Shown here in pieces: positions 33,401 through 48,400 of a stretch of 64,000 nt of DNA. Source of the DNA: Agriotes lineatus (lineage: Eukaryota; Arthropoda; Insecta; Coleoptera; Elateridae); NCBI GenBank assembly GCA_940337035.1, contig OW679195.1:177726015-177790014 (forward strand), in the 5' to 3' direction. Position numbers and translations under genes: made by a program. The notes below the pieces were generated by a model. The model was given only the letters and a program-made list of their open reading frames with translations, searched no databases and was not told the origin of the DNA. How positions within the stretch are numbered: position 1 is the stretch's first letter; each line of letters begins with the position of its first letter.

Positions 33401-36400
33401 AGCACTGGCCAATTCAACGCATAATAATGCCAGCGTGGTGTAAATAGCCTCGATATTCTCAACCGCATTGGTATCCATTTGGAGGCTAGTATAGAGAGCA
33501 TCATAAATCACTGGACCATGTTTGTTGATGAAGATCAGATCTGGGCGGGAAGACTTTTCTAGAGTCAGTTCTAATTCGCTAATGGTAACTCTGTAAAGAA
33601 AATGACATTTTGTTTAAATGTGTCTAGTTACATTTTGTAGGTGAGACTTTATAGTTTATCGAGATTTGATTATGAGTGCCAGATTGTATTTTTAATAATT
33701 CTTTCATATATTTCCTTGCTAGAGGTAGCTCTCAAACTACCAATATATAAAAAACAAAACACCAAAATGATTGAAAACTGCCAACCGATATCCCTACTTA
33801 GTTGTATGTCTAAGATATTTGAAAAAGTAGTTTGGAACCAAGTGTTTAGTTTTTTAATATGAGAGGATTATTAATCACAACCTGTCAACATGGATTCAGA
33901 AAGAAATTTTCTACAGAAACTGCCAGTATTGAGTTTGTACAACATATTTACAACTCTACTGATAAAAATGAATTTTCTGCTGGAATTTTTTTCGATTTAT
34001 CTCATGCATTTGATGTTGTAAATTCAGCTTTTGTTGCTGATAAAATGAATGCACTCGAATGGAGGGGCTCTCTGAATGAAAGGTCGGTGTCATTTTTTGA
34101 AAATAGGAATTTTATTGTAAAAAACAGTGATGTATACTCCGATGTACATTGTTTAAAATTAGGTACACCTAAAGGCAGTATTCTTGGCCCTTTGATTTTT
34201 CTTTTGTACATCAATGACCTGCCTGAGCACATCAGTTTTATGTATGCAAATGATACTAGTATATTAGTAATTGACAAAAGATCATAATATTCTCAGCACA
34301 AAAATCAGTCAAATTATTAATGTTTTCACTGTGGTGTACCGACAATTTAATTATAAATATGTCTAAAACTGTTCTTGTTTAGTTTTATCCAAAATTTAAG
34401 TCACCCGGACTCCGGATTATTTCAGTTGGTGACGAGAATATAACAAGGGTTGTTGACGTCAAATTTCTTGGCCTTTGTATAAATAAAAATTTTCACTGGT
34501 GTAGTCATATAAATGATATGTGCTTAAGACTTAATCTTAATTTTTTTGCTATTTTAAACTTAAGAAAATTATTTTTTTAATTACTACACTTATGTCTACT
34601 TACTACGGACTTGTATATCCTATTTTATCATTCTACATTTTGTCATGGGGACAGGCTCAACATTTTAATAGAGCATTTGTTTGTTGAAAAAGAATAAATA
34701 GGTTGATTTTTGGCATACAACCTCAACATTCATGTAGAAGAACATTTAGTGAAAATAACATTTTAACAGTCGGTAGTATACAGTGTGTCCAAGATAAGGA
34801 GGGCCAGTATGGGGATCTCGGTAATGGTAAGAGATACAAATTTGGTTAAATGGGAAGAAAGTTGCGCAATTAAAGGACTAAAAAAATTACGTCCAGAAAT
34901 CCTTGATATGATTTTTCGTTTTTGAATTATCTCAAAAAAACCGAATTTTTGGATTTTATTTTTTATTTTTTTCTGGCGTTAATATTAAAGTTAGAGCGAA
35001 ACTGATTAAACTTCTTTATAGCAACTTTTAGTGGACTTAATGATTACGTTATCAATTTTTTTATCCGACGTTTCGTCTTCGAGAAACCATCATCAACTTC
35101 ATTTTTTTAAATACGGTCCTGGTTTTTTGGTGCCAAATTTGCAAAGCCCTTGTTACTCTGAATTCAACAATGTACCACATATTATGATTTAATTACGTTT
35201 CGAGCTTTTTTCTGATCATCATCAGAAAATTTTTTAGATACGGACCTGCATTTCTCATAATTTTGTAAAAATAAGTTCATACAGTAAGATAGGCGTTTTT
35301 AGATGCCGTTAAAATATTAAAATGCACATCATAATATCATAATTCTGATACATTAATTTAATAAGCAACCAATAACTATTAACAATAAACAAAAAAGAAA
35401 TGAACAAAAGATAGGCAGAAAGAATGAGAAAACGAGACTTGAAAGACTTGAAACAATGTAATAGGTATTTAACGTTTTGAAATAGAAGAAGAACTTAGAA
35501 GATTGGTTCTTGAAGCCTTTCAAAGTATAACGCCAGTATTGCTGAATAATGTTTTAGATTCTACAGTTAGATGTTATTTATGCATAGAGAATGATGGCAA
35601 CCTTTTTGAATACCTTCTGTAAATTTAATACCTATTAAATGATTTCGATGTTCGTTTTGTTATTCTTTCTGTCTATCTTTTGTTCATTTCTTTTTTGTTT
35701 ATTGTTAATAGTTATTGGTTGCTTATTAAATTAATGTATCAGAATTATGACATTATGATGTGCATTTTAATATTTTAACGGCATCTAAAAACGCCTATCT
35801 TACTGTATGAACTTATTTTTACAAAATTATGAGAAATGCAGGTCCGTATCTAAAAAATTTTCTGATGATGATCAGAAAAAAGCTCGAAACGTAATTAAAT
35901 CATAATATGTGGTACATTGTTGAATTCAGAGTAACAAGGGCTTTGCAAATTTGGCACCAAAAAACCAGGACCGTATTTAAAAAAATGAAGTTGATGATGG
36001 TTTCTCGAAGACGAAACGTCGGATAAAAAAATTGATAACGTAATCATTAAGTCCACTAAAAGTTGCTATAAAGAAGTTTAATCAGTTTCGCTCTAACTTT
36101 AATATTAACGCCAGAAAAAAATAAAAAATAAAATCCAAAAATTCGGTTTTTTTGAGATAATTCAAAAACGAAAAATCATATCAAGGATTTCTGGACGTAA
36201 TTTTTTTAGTCCTTTAATTGCGCAACTTTCTTCCCATTTAACCAAATTTGTATCTCTTACCATTACCGAGATCCCCATACTGGCCCTCCTTATCTTGGAC
36301 ACACGTATATTTATATAAGTTATTATGCTATAGATACTTTTGCCTTACATGGTGACAACCAGAACCCTTGATTACAATCCTTTTTACTACAAAAAATCTA

Positions 36401-39400
36401 TCTTCTTACTTCAAATTGCTTGTTATTCTATTAATGAGTTTATTGACCACTGTGTTAAACGTGAACCAACCTGACCCTTTAGTGCATATTTTTATTTGGG
36501 TATTGCTACATGCTTACTATACTTGGCATCATTTATATTAAGTTTTGGACTTGTCTGAACTGTTTTTATATACTTATTTATATGTACCGGGTGACTATAA
36601 ATGGTTTTAATTTTTTTTTTTTAGGTTGGCACTGTTTATATTGGTGACACTGCAAGTCTATGTCAAATTCGAGGTTAGCAGGTTAGGTTTTGCGTCAGAT
36701 TGTACAAACTACAAGCTACAATATGGACTAAGAAATTCTTATTCAAGTTTTCCAAAATAATAAATATTTACTATATAATTCATTCTAAATTAATACGTTA
36801 ATTTTATTGTAAAATTGAAAAGGTCTATCTTTGAAATGGCATATAAGACTATTTAGAATCAGTTATTATAAAAAACAGAACAATTAAGAAACAAAATAAT
36901 GAACTTAAAAGGCTAAGCAACAAAATCTAACCTGCCACCAACATATTGTTCACACGTTTAAATTTCCACAGCTGCCCCTTATGGACTTTTCTAATGAACA
37001 TGTGTACCGGGTGATCATAAATGGTTGTGATTTTTTTTCTTAGGTTGGCACTGTTAATGTTGGTTACCCTGCTGTCAATTTTCTCCGTACGTCATAATTG
37101 ACATTTACATAGGCGTGTGCAAAATGACATCTTGAATTTATTGAATAAATTGGAAAAATAATGTATTGTAAAAAATAGTTAAGTGTTTAGATCAGTTGTT
37201 CGAAATAATGTCCATCTTCATGTAAACTGGAGATCTAGACTACATTTTTTAAATAAGATAATAAAAAGAAATCAAGAGGGGTCAAATCAGGTGATTAACT
37301 TTGCCATAATCCTACGCTAATCAATCGCTGTGGGAAAAACTGTTCTGAATAATTAATTGTTGCTCATGCCGTGTCGGCAGTGGCGAAGTCCTGTTGGAAA
37401 TAACCATTTGTTCGTTCCACATCAGCCAACTGTCACAAATTCGTTAAAACTCCTCACCACACAAATATTTAACAACAATATTTACCAGTTGTTAAATATT
37501 TGTGTGGTGAGGGGTTTTAACGAATTTGTGATATTTTCATACCACAGGCTCCAGCAGTGTTTTAATCATCCAACTGGTTTATAAATGGTTCAAGAAGAAG
37601 TCTTTGGTATCTTTCAGCATCAATTGTTTGCTTTCGGGACATTGTAACTCAAACACCAACTTTTACTGAATGCAGGGGCACGTCAATAACATTGTGGGGA
37701 TTATTTGCTGACCAACTTCTATAATTTTGAGAATTTGTATATCCATTAAGATGAAACCAAGCCTCATCAGACAAAAAAACAAGATCTTTCATGTAATTAT
37801 TTTGGAAATTGTTGTTATACCAATGACAAAATTGGATTCTTTGAAAAAAAATCAAGAGGTAGGAGTTGTTGAACCATCGAATATTTGTAGGGATGTAAAT
37901 GCAAATCATTTTTCAGGATTTTTCGGGAGGATCCATAGGAATGACCTAAAATAATGGAAGAGATGGAAAAGGTGAAGTCATGGTTTACTCAAATCACAAA
38001 TCCACCTATTTGTTGGGATAAACAAAGTATGGGGATTTTGGGTAATAATTTGGTTTACATTTTCCACAACGTCTGGTGTAACTACCGTCGCACGTCCAGT
38101 AGACTTGCCGACTCCTACATTACCAGTACTGAAAAAGCTATCAACTACTCTTTCACAATGTTTTAAAAAAACACGATAATCCACTTCTTCTTCTGGATAC
38201 ATTTTGACAAACTGATTGCTTGCCGCTTGTTGTGAATATTCCCAATAACCGTTTTCATTTCTTATGCCATTACAATAAATGTATTATGTTCTACAGTAAA
38301 AACCATTTTCAAACAGGAATTTTTTATTTCATAAAATGTATAAACAAATAAATGTCAAAATGATGTTTTGTTTATATTTCGCACGCCAATGTGTTGTTTT
38401 AAGTACCAGGTCTGCCAAAGTAATATTTTGAAATCGTTACCAACCTTCGAAAAAAAATCGCAACCATTTATGATCACTAACAGGCTAGTAAAATAGCAAA
38501 AGATAGATATCCATTTGGGAGCAGTAGAGGTAGAGCTATACATACTGGAAATACAGCATACACAAAGGTCAAGAAAAAATAGACATGTGTAACAAGCAAA
38601 AGATGGAAGAAAATAGTATATCGTATACCTAGGAGGTAAAATGGCTATTTTCTAGAACGAAAGAAGATATGGACAGGCGAGGGGCAGCCGAACCTGGCCA
38701 CTTCTTGATGCCTGGATACCACTTTACCGTCATGGTTTACATATTATTTTTTATCCTACATTATCAACTCCAACAAAATTGATTGTAATTAGAAAATTTT
38801 CAAGATTTTTTAGATGTCAAACCGTTTGCCAACGCGAGTGACATATAATAAATTGCAAGTCTAACTGTGTCTATATAAATCTGCTTATTTTTTTGGTTAG
38901 CCAACAATAGTATATTACACACCGAGGTGGAAAGCGTTTCTTAACTGTCAAGAGGTTAACTTTATCTCGAGACAGGAATGAAACTTTTCACTGAGGTTTG
39001 TATATTATTTTACTCACAATCAGTTTTTATTGATTTATTTAATTATAGTTCATTCAGATTCAAGATAGAGCAAAATCTGCAACCCAAATTACAAATATCA
39101 GCAGTAAGTTGATTGAATCAGAGAGATATGGCTTTGTTTCTGTCTTGATGAGTGTCAAAATCAATGTGTCATGTTTTTAATATGAATCTTTGCTTAAGGA
39201 AGGTATTTGCAACATTTTTATGGAGTAAATTTATTCTCAGATCACATTCAGCAGATTTCATTTAGATAGACATCGCACAATTGTCCAAGTTCGAGCTTTG
39301 CAAATTTGTCAAAAACTATAACCTTTATATTATACCGGGTGACTTTTTACTTCCTTTTACTATAAAGGAAGTATTGGATTCACCCCAAAAATTCGAAATT

Positions 39401-42400
39401 GAGTTTTCAACGGATCTTCACGTTTTAGAGTCCCCTGATCCCAAAAAACATATTTTTTTTCATTGGTCTGTCTGTGTGTGTGTCTGTCTGTCTGTCTGTC
39501 TGTGAACAGAATATCTCAAAAACGAAAAGAGGTATGGCGTTGAAACTTCATATATAAGTTTTGTGTACTATGTAGATGAGACAGCAAGCTTTTGAAGAAA
39601 ATCGCATAACCGGAAGTAGCTGTTTACTCTTGTGATTTTTCGGTTTTTTTCGATTTTTTCAAAAACGGCTCTAACGATTTTTTTTAAACTTTATATTTTT
39701 ATTAAATTTTTAATGTGTATTGATGTGAGATAGGTGATTTTTCAGTTGAATACTTCTAAAGTGGGTTTCTTTTGTTTTTTTTTTCTATTTTTTTTATTAA
39801 CTCCTATTTTAAATAAAACACCCGGTATATTATTACATTTTCGAATTCACCTTAAAATTCTAGAGAAAATTTGTCTCTTCAACTAACACTCTATTTTGTA
39901 CCGTTTTTGTAGAATTTGTAATTTTTGAAAATTTTTGACAAATTTTTAAAAACTAATTATAAAATCACTGTAAAAGGAAGTTGTGTGAGTGTATCACACC
40001 AGATTTTTTTCTTAGGATAGCACTGTTTATGTTGGTGGCACTGTAAGTCTATATCAAATTCGAGGTTAGCAGGTTAGGTTTTGCGTCAGTTTTGACACAA
40101 GTTGACGCAAAATCTAACCTGCTAACCTCGAATTTGACATAGACTTACAGTACCACTAACATAAACAGTGCTATCCTAAGAAAAAAAGTTGCAACCATTT
40201 ATGGTCACCCGGTACTACGTACATCCCATGATCTGCATTTTAATAAAATCAAATTAGTAATCAACTGACTGCTGATATTTGTAACTTGGGTTGCAGATTT
40301 TGCTCTATCTTGAATTTGAATGAACTATAGGTAAGTTTCAAATAATACATATTTTTATCGCAGTTTAATAAGTCACTTTAACCTGTGATGCTGCTGCCAA
40401 GTAACAGACAAGTTTATTGATTTTGACAGTTCGGTAATTATTGTTGTCAAGTCTGTTCGCAGCTTCGGTAACAATTAATTGTTAATGTTATAATCTCAAA
40501 AATGTCTGATAGTGAGTTAGAGTGTACTCCTCCAGAGTTGCGAGAATGTGCACAAAGAGCTAAACTGAATAAAGCTCCTAAGCTTCTACATTGTGGTCAA
40601 GGTATTCAATGCTGCGAACTATATTGAATGTTAGACATAATGTTGATAGCAGTAAATTTGTTAGATTGCGGGCATTTTTGAAAAGGCAGAATGTGGGTTA
40701 TAAGGCTAAAAATCTGGTGTGATACACTCACACAACTTCCTTTTACAGTGTTCTTGTAATCAGTCAAAAATTTCATTTTTAATTTTTAGCCGTTTGTGAA
40801 AAATTTTCAAAAATTACAAATACTACAAAAACGGTACAAAATAGAGCGTTAGTTGAAGAGACAAATTTTCTCTAGAATTTTAAGGTGAATTCAAAAATGT
40901 AATAATATACCGGGTGTTTTATTTAAAATAGGAGTTAATAAAAAAAATAGAAAAAAAAACAAAAGAAACCCACTTTAGAAGTATTCAACTAGAAAATCAC
41001 CTATTTCACATCAATACCCATTAAAAATGTAGTAAAAATGTAAAGTCTAAAAAAAATCGTTAGAGCCGTTTTTGAAAAAATTGAAAAAAACTGAAAAATC
41101 ACAAGAGTAAACACCTACTTCCGGTTATGCGATTTTCTTCAAAAGCTTGCTGTCTCATCTACATACTACACAAAACTTATATATGAAGTTTCAACGCCAT
41201 ACCTCTTTTCGTTTTTGAGATATTCTGTTCACAGACAGACAGACAGACAGACACACAGACAGACAGACAGACCAATGAAAAAAAATATTTTTTTTGGGAT
41301 CAGGGGACTCTAAAACGTGAAGATCTGTTGAAAACTCAATTTCGAATTTTTGGGGTGAATCCAATACTTCCTTTATAGTAAAAGGAAGTAAAAATTCGAG
41401 CGTATTTTCTCAAACAGACATTGATAAATTCCTAAAAGATGCACCTACAGAATATCTCCCTCAAAAGGTAAAATTTTTATTTCTTTTGTGAATATTAATA
41501 ATATGAACAAAACATTTTTAGGTTGCTTTGATTATTGGCATTTCTGGAGCGTGCAGGTGTGACAAATTATTGAAAATGAAATATGGGGACATAAATATTT
41601 TAAAAAGTCGAATAGTAATAGTAATTCCTGTTACAAAAACACATTGCTCCCATTCATTTGTGATAACAAAACCAGAATGGATAGATATAATAAAACGATA
41701 CCATAATCTTCGTAAGAACGTTAAAAATGATCGATTTTTTTTACAAATGTGGTTTGGTAAAATTACAGAGCAGCCGTTTGGGCATAATGCCATCGCAAGT
41801 TTCCCAAGTAGCAATTTATTTAAAGCTAGAAAATGTTAACACTTTTACTGGACACTGTTTTCGACGTACATCGGCAACGTTACCGGCAAATACTGGAGGA
41901 GATATTGTTCAGTTAAAAAAATTAGGAGGATGGAAATCCAGTACAGCAGTCGAGGGGTACATGGAAAACTCTTTAAACAGACAATTAAAAATTGCTAATA
42001 TGTTGTCTCAAACTACTCATGTACAAAATCAAGAAACATCAGCTATGACTCCTTTACCTACAACAGAAACATCACAATATAATTTTAAACAACAATATGG
42101 TTTGACTCACAATCAACAGCAAAGAAAACTCGAATGTAACTGTTAATATTTATAATTCATATCCTAAAAGCGAGTAGGATACTTTTGATATAGTTCTGAT
42201 GCGTTTCTTTTTAATTGCCTTTTATTTGGTTGCATATTTAGTCGAAAATTAAGTAGATATTATTAATTCGTTCAATTAATAACGGATTTTCCATTAGCAA
42301 TCGTTTTATTGAAATTTAATTTACCAAATGACAGTGATATTTTATAGGTAAAAAGGTGACGTTTAGCTCGCTTTCCTACTGTTTGAAAGATTAGAAACGT

Positions 42401-45400
42401 AACTATTATTAAGCGATTGTGAGTAAAATTTTCTTCGTTGGTTAGCCGGGAAAAACTGCCCTTTCTCGGTTCCATAGAGCCGAGAAAATTTAGCTTTCTG
42501 ATAAGTGTAGGATAAAATACTTATTAATTTAACAAACAAGTATGTTAATGAGAGCGATTAGTAATCGAGACATTTTAACGAGCGAGCACTAGCGAGCGCG
42601 TTAATTGTAGAAATTATTAATCGCCGATTAACATACGAGTTAGTTACAATATTTTTCCGTTGATCGTATATTAATTATTAATTTGAAGAAAATCTAATTT
42701 TATTCCATGAAAAGAATTTGACACTTGACATAGACTTACAGTGCCACCAACACAAACAGATTTTTAAAAATCGTCCATTAATAAAAAATCCTTCACTAAT
42801 AAGGGTCATTAATCGACGATTCTCTATACATTAATGAAACCCATAAATAAACTATCAACGGAGAAAAATATATTAAAAATTCAATGCAAGGTAAAACAAT
42901 CATGTAAATTCTATACATTAATATGTAAATAATCTTAATACTTACGTTGGTTTGGAGAGTTTTTCGAGATTATTGTGGCGATCAATAAGTGTGTGCAATA
43001 TCTTTTGCACCAACAGTCTCATGTCAGGATCAGGTGCCAATGACATACGTAATAAAGGTTCCAAAAATGACACTGGGAATGTGGTATTCAAGTGTATGGT
43101 TTGATATTTAGTACCAACCTACAATTAAAAAAATTAAATGAAATTTTATATACAAGTCTTTCAATTCTTATCTGCACATCTTTGAACCTCCTTTATTTAT
43201 TTATTCTTGGATTCATCTCAAACTTTATAAAATGCTTTTACTTATAAATCATTAACATACATGCAAATATTCAAAACAGAAAACATGCTAACCTTTCTTT
43301 ATATTGTTTTACACATTTTAAGCGGTAATGTAAACTTGGTTTAATTGTGATTGACGTATTTTTCGCATCTTTGTACCAAGTAAACCTTGTTCTTTAAAAT
43401 TATTCAGTTTCATTGATTTGTGGTGTCGGTACATGTTTTTTTAGTTTCGACTACTATAGTGAACGCTGGTTTATAACGAACATTTTTAAATTCTCTTTTT
43501 GAGTACGTTATATCCGAGCTCTACTTTATTACCATTGATAATTTTACTAAAAAGCAATATCAAGATATATACAAGCCATTTTAAAATTAAAAAATCTGGT
43601 GTGATACACGCACACAACTTCCTTTTACAGTGATCTTATAATTAGCCAAAACTTTGATTTTACATTTTTAAGCATTTGTCAAACATTTTCAAAAATTACA
43701 AATTCTACAAATCCGATACAAATTTTCACATATAATCTCATAAGAGCGTTAATTCTTTCCGGAAATTTTTTTGAGTGCGTTTCAACGTCGTATTACGCGA
43801 GGGCAAATTAGGAAGTTTTTGGAATGTACGAAAAATAATTTCCGGATATGAATTAATACTCGAATGCAGATTCGGTACGAAAATCTAACGACACAAACCC
43901 TCACAGTTAAGTTGGTCTACCTACAAAAATATTCCAAGAAATTTTGTTGTTGTCTTGGTAACGGTTCGTGAACTAATTTTTCTATTGGTCATTAATGAGT
44001 CTCGTACAATTTTCTCTAAAATTTTAAACTGAATTAAAAAATGTAATAATAGATATCCAGTAGAGACCGCTTATACTGAACCCACTTGTAATGATCTACC
44101 GGTTATAAGGAACTAAATTAAAAGTCCCGCCAAAAAAATGCCGATTACAATAATGCTAAAATTTTTCTATTATACCGAACCTGCATATAACGACCTTTCG
44201 CTTATAACGGTCCATTTTTTATGTGAAAAAAAAGTCCTTTTATAGCGAACCTGCTTGCAAGAACTGGTGTGAAATCCCAAATTTATTATGGCTAGTGAAT
44301 TGTTTAGGTATGCAGATTGTGTAAGGAACGCAGATTGTGCGAATTGATGACGAAAGTTGGTATGTATGTAGTAGTTTTAATTCTGTATTCAGAGACATGT
44401 TATGAAACTCAGCCTTCGGCTTCGTTTCATAATTTTCATGTCTCATGCATAAACGTCAACTTTTACCACTTTTTGCATAAATAGCTATTTTGGCTAATTA
44501 TAAGATCACTGTAAAAGGAAGTTGTGTGCGTGTATCACACCAGATTTTTATAAATAAATATCTATTAAATACGTGTTTATCGTTCTTACATAAATGTTTC
44601 TATACTTATTGTAGAAATGTGGCCAATTATGGATAATAAAGTAAGTTTATAATAACTTGCACATTTTTTGTTGTTGTAACTCTTGTAACAAACTTTGGCT
44701 ATAACGAACCAATTTCTACAGTCCCTTGAGATTCGTTATAACCGGACTTCACTGTAGCAGGTGTTCTACTTAAAAGAGGAGTTAATAAAATAAAAGAAAA
44801 AAAAACAAACAAAACCCATTTTAGATGTATTCAACCGGAAAATCACCTATGTCACATCAATACACGTTAAAAATGTAATAAAAATGTAACGTTTAAAAAA
44901 AGTCGTTAGATCCGTTATTGGAAAAATTGAAAAAACTGAAAAATCACAAGAGTAAACACCATACTTCCGGTTATGCGATTTTCTTCAAAAGCTTGCTGTC
45001 GCATTTCGATAGTACATAAAACTTATACAGGGTGTTGAAAAAAAAAGAGTAAAATATTTTACCCACTTATAGGATCTCATGAATACAAAAATGTCCTAAT
45101 AAACATGGGTCCGGAAACGCTTCGTTTCCGAGATACACCCTGTTAATAGTAATTTACGTTACAAGACCGGAATGTAGTGTGTTGCAAGTCGAGCCAATTA
45201 GTTCCAGGACGAGCCGCAGGCGAGCCTTGGAAGCTTGGAGAGACCTGCAAAACACTTTCCGGGTGTGTATCGTACAATATTTTTTTTACGACATCCTTAT
45301 CCATACTTTCAAACTTGCGAATTCACTTTTAAAAACTCAAAATAATAATGACATTAGTATCTATTATTTAACTTATCGAAACAATAACACACACTTTATT

Positions 45401-48400
45401 CCATAGTAACGAAAGCATCAGGAAGCTGCAAAAGCTTTTACCAGTCCCTGATGCCCGTTTTCCGATCTTGACTGGCAAAACGTTACTTTCTGCCCAAAAA
45501 ATTCTCCAGAAACCGCATATTTTCTGGTCAGTCGCAAAAAAAAGTTTTTTTTTAATTCGTTTTTTTATGTTATCTAAAAACGCTTTCAGCAATTTTAATG
45601 AAATTTTTACAGTTTGTTTATAACTTTATGTGGTATAGGACCTATTACAATTGATGTAGTAATTCCAGGGGCGTGCCTAGGAGGCATAACGATTAGGTTT
45701 TTGCACATAAAAATAATGCCCACGAGATTTTTTGCAATTTTTATATATTTTTGTAATAAAGCAACTAAAAATGCAACTTTTTTGTCTCCTGAGATTTTTT
45801 CATATCTTGCTTCGTTTTCAAGAAAAAAATTAAAGCCCATATTTTTGCATGTCTCTGAACTTGTTAAGACAAAAACTATAATGCTTCAATATCTAAAAAC
45901 CCCTTAACCGATTTTAGTGAACTTTGAAAATTTACTAGTGCTATTAATGATCATGTCTTGGCACGCTTAGATTTCTTCTTCTTCTTCTTCGCTAATCCTT
46001 ATGCCCTTTCAGGCGTCGGATGTGGGTTCCTTGTCCTGTATCCATTTTTTCCATTCTTTCCTGTCTCTTGTTAGGATTATCATTTCCTCTACCGTCTTTC
46101 CTCTTCCCATTCCTATTTCTCGGATTTGGTCCATCCATTTTCTTCTTGGTCTTCCCTTTTGCCTCTTCCTTGGTTTTCCCATCTCCATTATTTTTCTTGT
46201 AATTCTGTCCGGTTCCATCCTTACTATATGCGCGAACCAGTTCAGTTCTTTCTTTTGAATTTTTTCAATTATTGGCTCTTGTCCTATTATTTCTCTGATC
46301 ATGTCATTTCTTACCCTGTCCCATTTAGTTTTTCCAGCAATTTTTCTGAGGTGTTTCATTTCTATAGCATTTACTTTACTTTCGTCTTTTTTTCTTCGAG
46401 TCCAGTTTTCACAGGTGTATGTAATTGTTGGTATTGTTATTACATTATGTATTTTTCTTTTCACCTCTATGTCAATATCTTTATGCCCTAGTATTGTTTT
46501 GTTTATTGAGTAATATAATCTTGTTGATTTATTAGCTCTGTTTGTTAACTCAGTCTCTATTTTCCCATCCTCAGTTATTATACTTCCCAAAAATTCGTAT
46601 GTTGTTACTCTTTCCAATAATTATTCTTGCATTTGATTTCTTTGTCGATCTGGGTGTCTGTTACTTTTTCATTTACAATCATTGTTTTTGTTTTATTTGT
46701 ATTTTTTTCCATTTTCATGTTTTCAATTTCTTTAGTCCAGTCGTTTACTAAATTTTGCATTTTGTTCTTCTTATTTGCTATTAATATCACATCGTCTGCG
46801 TATAACAGGCTGCTCACTTTAACTGCTTCTAAGTTCCTGTACCCTATGACTGTATCCATTCGGTTATATTTTTCTTTAATTTGTTTAGTAATTTTGTCCA
46901 TAATAATGATAAATAGCAGAGGGCTTATGCTGTCTCCTTGTTTTATTCCTTTGATCATTTTGAATTCATCTGATCTTTGTCCCGCCATTTGCACCCTTGC
47001 TCTTACAGTTTCATATGTACTTCTTACTGCGTTTATCAACATGCTAGGTATTTCTAGTTCTCCCAGGGTTTTCCATATTTCCCTCCTATCTACAGTATCG
47101 AAGGCTGCCTTTAGATCTACAGAGAGATCAATAAAAAAACCAATTAGAGCAGGCTGTGATATGTGTTATACGTTTGGCAGTACTGAAGTGTATTGTCAGT
47201 CTATGTCAAATTCGTGATTAATAGGTTAGGTTTTGTTTATTGTTTGACACAGGCTGTCGCAAAACTTAGCCTGCAAATCTCGAATTTGACATAGACTGAC
47301 AATACACTTCAGTACTGCCAAACGCATAACACATATCACAGCCTGCTCTAATTGGTTTTTTTATTGATCTCTCGTTATGAATGTTAGGTATACTTCCTCT
47401 CCTTCTTCTATCTTTCTCTCTATTATAATTCTTAATATATATATGTTGTCGTTTGTCTGTCTGTTCGGTCTGAATGCTGCCTGTTCCTCTCCCAATTTCG
47501 ATTCCACATGTTCTCTTATTCGTTTTTCCAAGATTTTTGTATATAGCTTGTAGCTGGTTTGGGTTAAGCAGATTGGTCTGTAGTTTTCACACTGCGTCTG
47601 CATTCCTTTCTTATATATCGGAATTAAAAGGTTATTTTCCCAATCCCTCGGGATTTTTTGTTTTTCCCACGCTTCTTTACAGATATCCCATATCCAGTCT
47701 ATTCCTTTTTCCCCCAGCCATTTAATCAACTCCGGTGCATTGCCGTCTTCTCCACTTGCTTTTCCAATTTAGATTTTTTGTATTGCCTCTTCGATTTCTT
47801 CTCTCTTGATTGTTTGTTGCTGTTCCGCTTGTTCTACTCTTGTTATTTTATCATCTGGCACTGTCGTGTTATACTTATTTCTGTAGTGTTCTTTCCATGT
47901 TTCAAGTATTTCTTTTGTGTCTGTTAGTGTTTGCCCCTGCTTATTTTTAATTGCTTTTATTTCTTTCCTTTTATCCCCCCTTAATCTTTTTATTCTCGTC
48001 CAGAATTTTCTATAGTCTGTTTTGTGTACTTCTGTTATCTCTTCTCCAAACTCCTTCTAGGATTCTCTTTTTGCTCTTTTGATTGCGTTTTTCATTATGT
48101 TTCTCTTTCGATTATATTCCTCTTTGTCCTGTGTTTTTGTTTGTATATTGCTTCCATGCTGTTTTCTTTTCTTTTGTCAGTCTTTGTATGTCGCTATTCC
48201 ACCACCTCGTCCTTTTGACGTGTATATTATATTTTCTCTTCCCACATATATTCTCTGTTATCTTCAGCAGTGTCTCTTTGAAAGTTATCCATCTTTCTTC
48301 TAAAGTCCAGTCTGTTTTTCCGTTCTCCAGTTTTTGGAATTCTAAGTCTGTCTCCTTCTGGTATGTTTCTTTGTTTTCCATATTTTTTAGCTTATATATC

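Larger units (their letters stand above)
39044..40329. mobile_element. Outer inverted-repeat element of a three-deep nest
   Basis: TATAGTTCATTCAGATTCAA..AGAGCAAAATCTGCAACCCA..ACAAATATCAGCAGT at 39044-39117 is inverted at 40258-40329 with few mismatches (about 72-bp TIRs). The TA-containing ends suggest a Tc1/mariner-type MITE. Inside lie a CCGGGTGA MITE and, within that, a HINE-like element. Confidence 0.75.
44056..44754. mobile_element. Pogo/Tigger-like MITE in HINE copy 4
   Basis: Left end after TA: CCAGTAGAGACCGCTTATAC. Right end in reverse complement after TA: CAGTGAAGTCCGGTTATAAC. A TA target and CAGTxxAxxCCxxTTATA ends suit pogo/Tigger-like elements. It contains a hairpin repeat (44395-44490) and a HINE tail fragment. 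Confidence 0.65.

Noticed and set aside
34781..36305. Palindrome as an assembly artefact
   Set aside because: The arms differ at several positions near the centre, the ends show TA, and the loop holds mariner coding sequence; a true element is the better reading, although long-read support is not available here.
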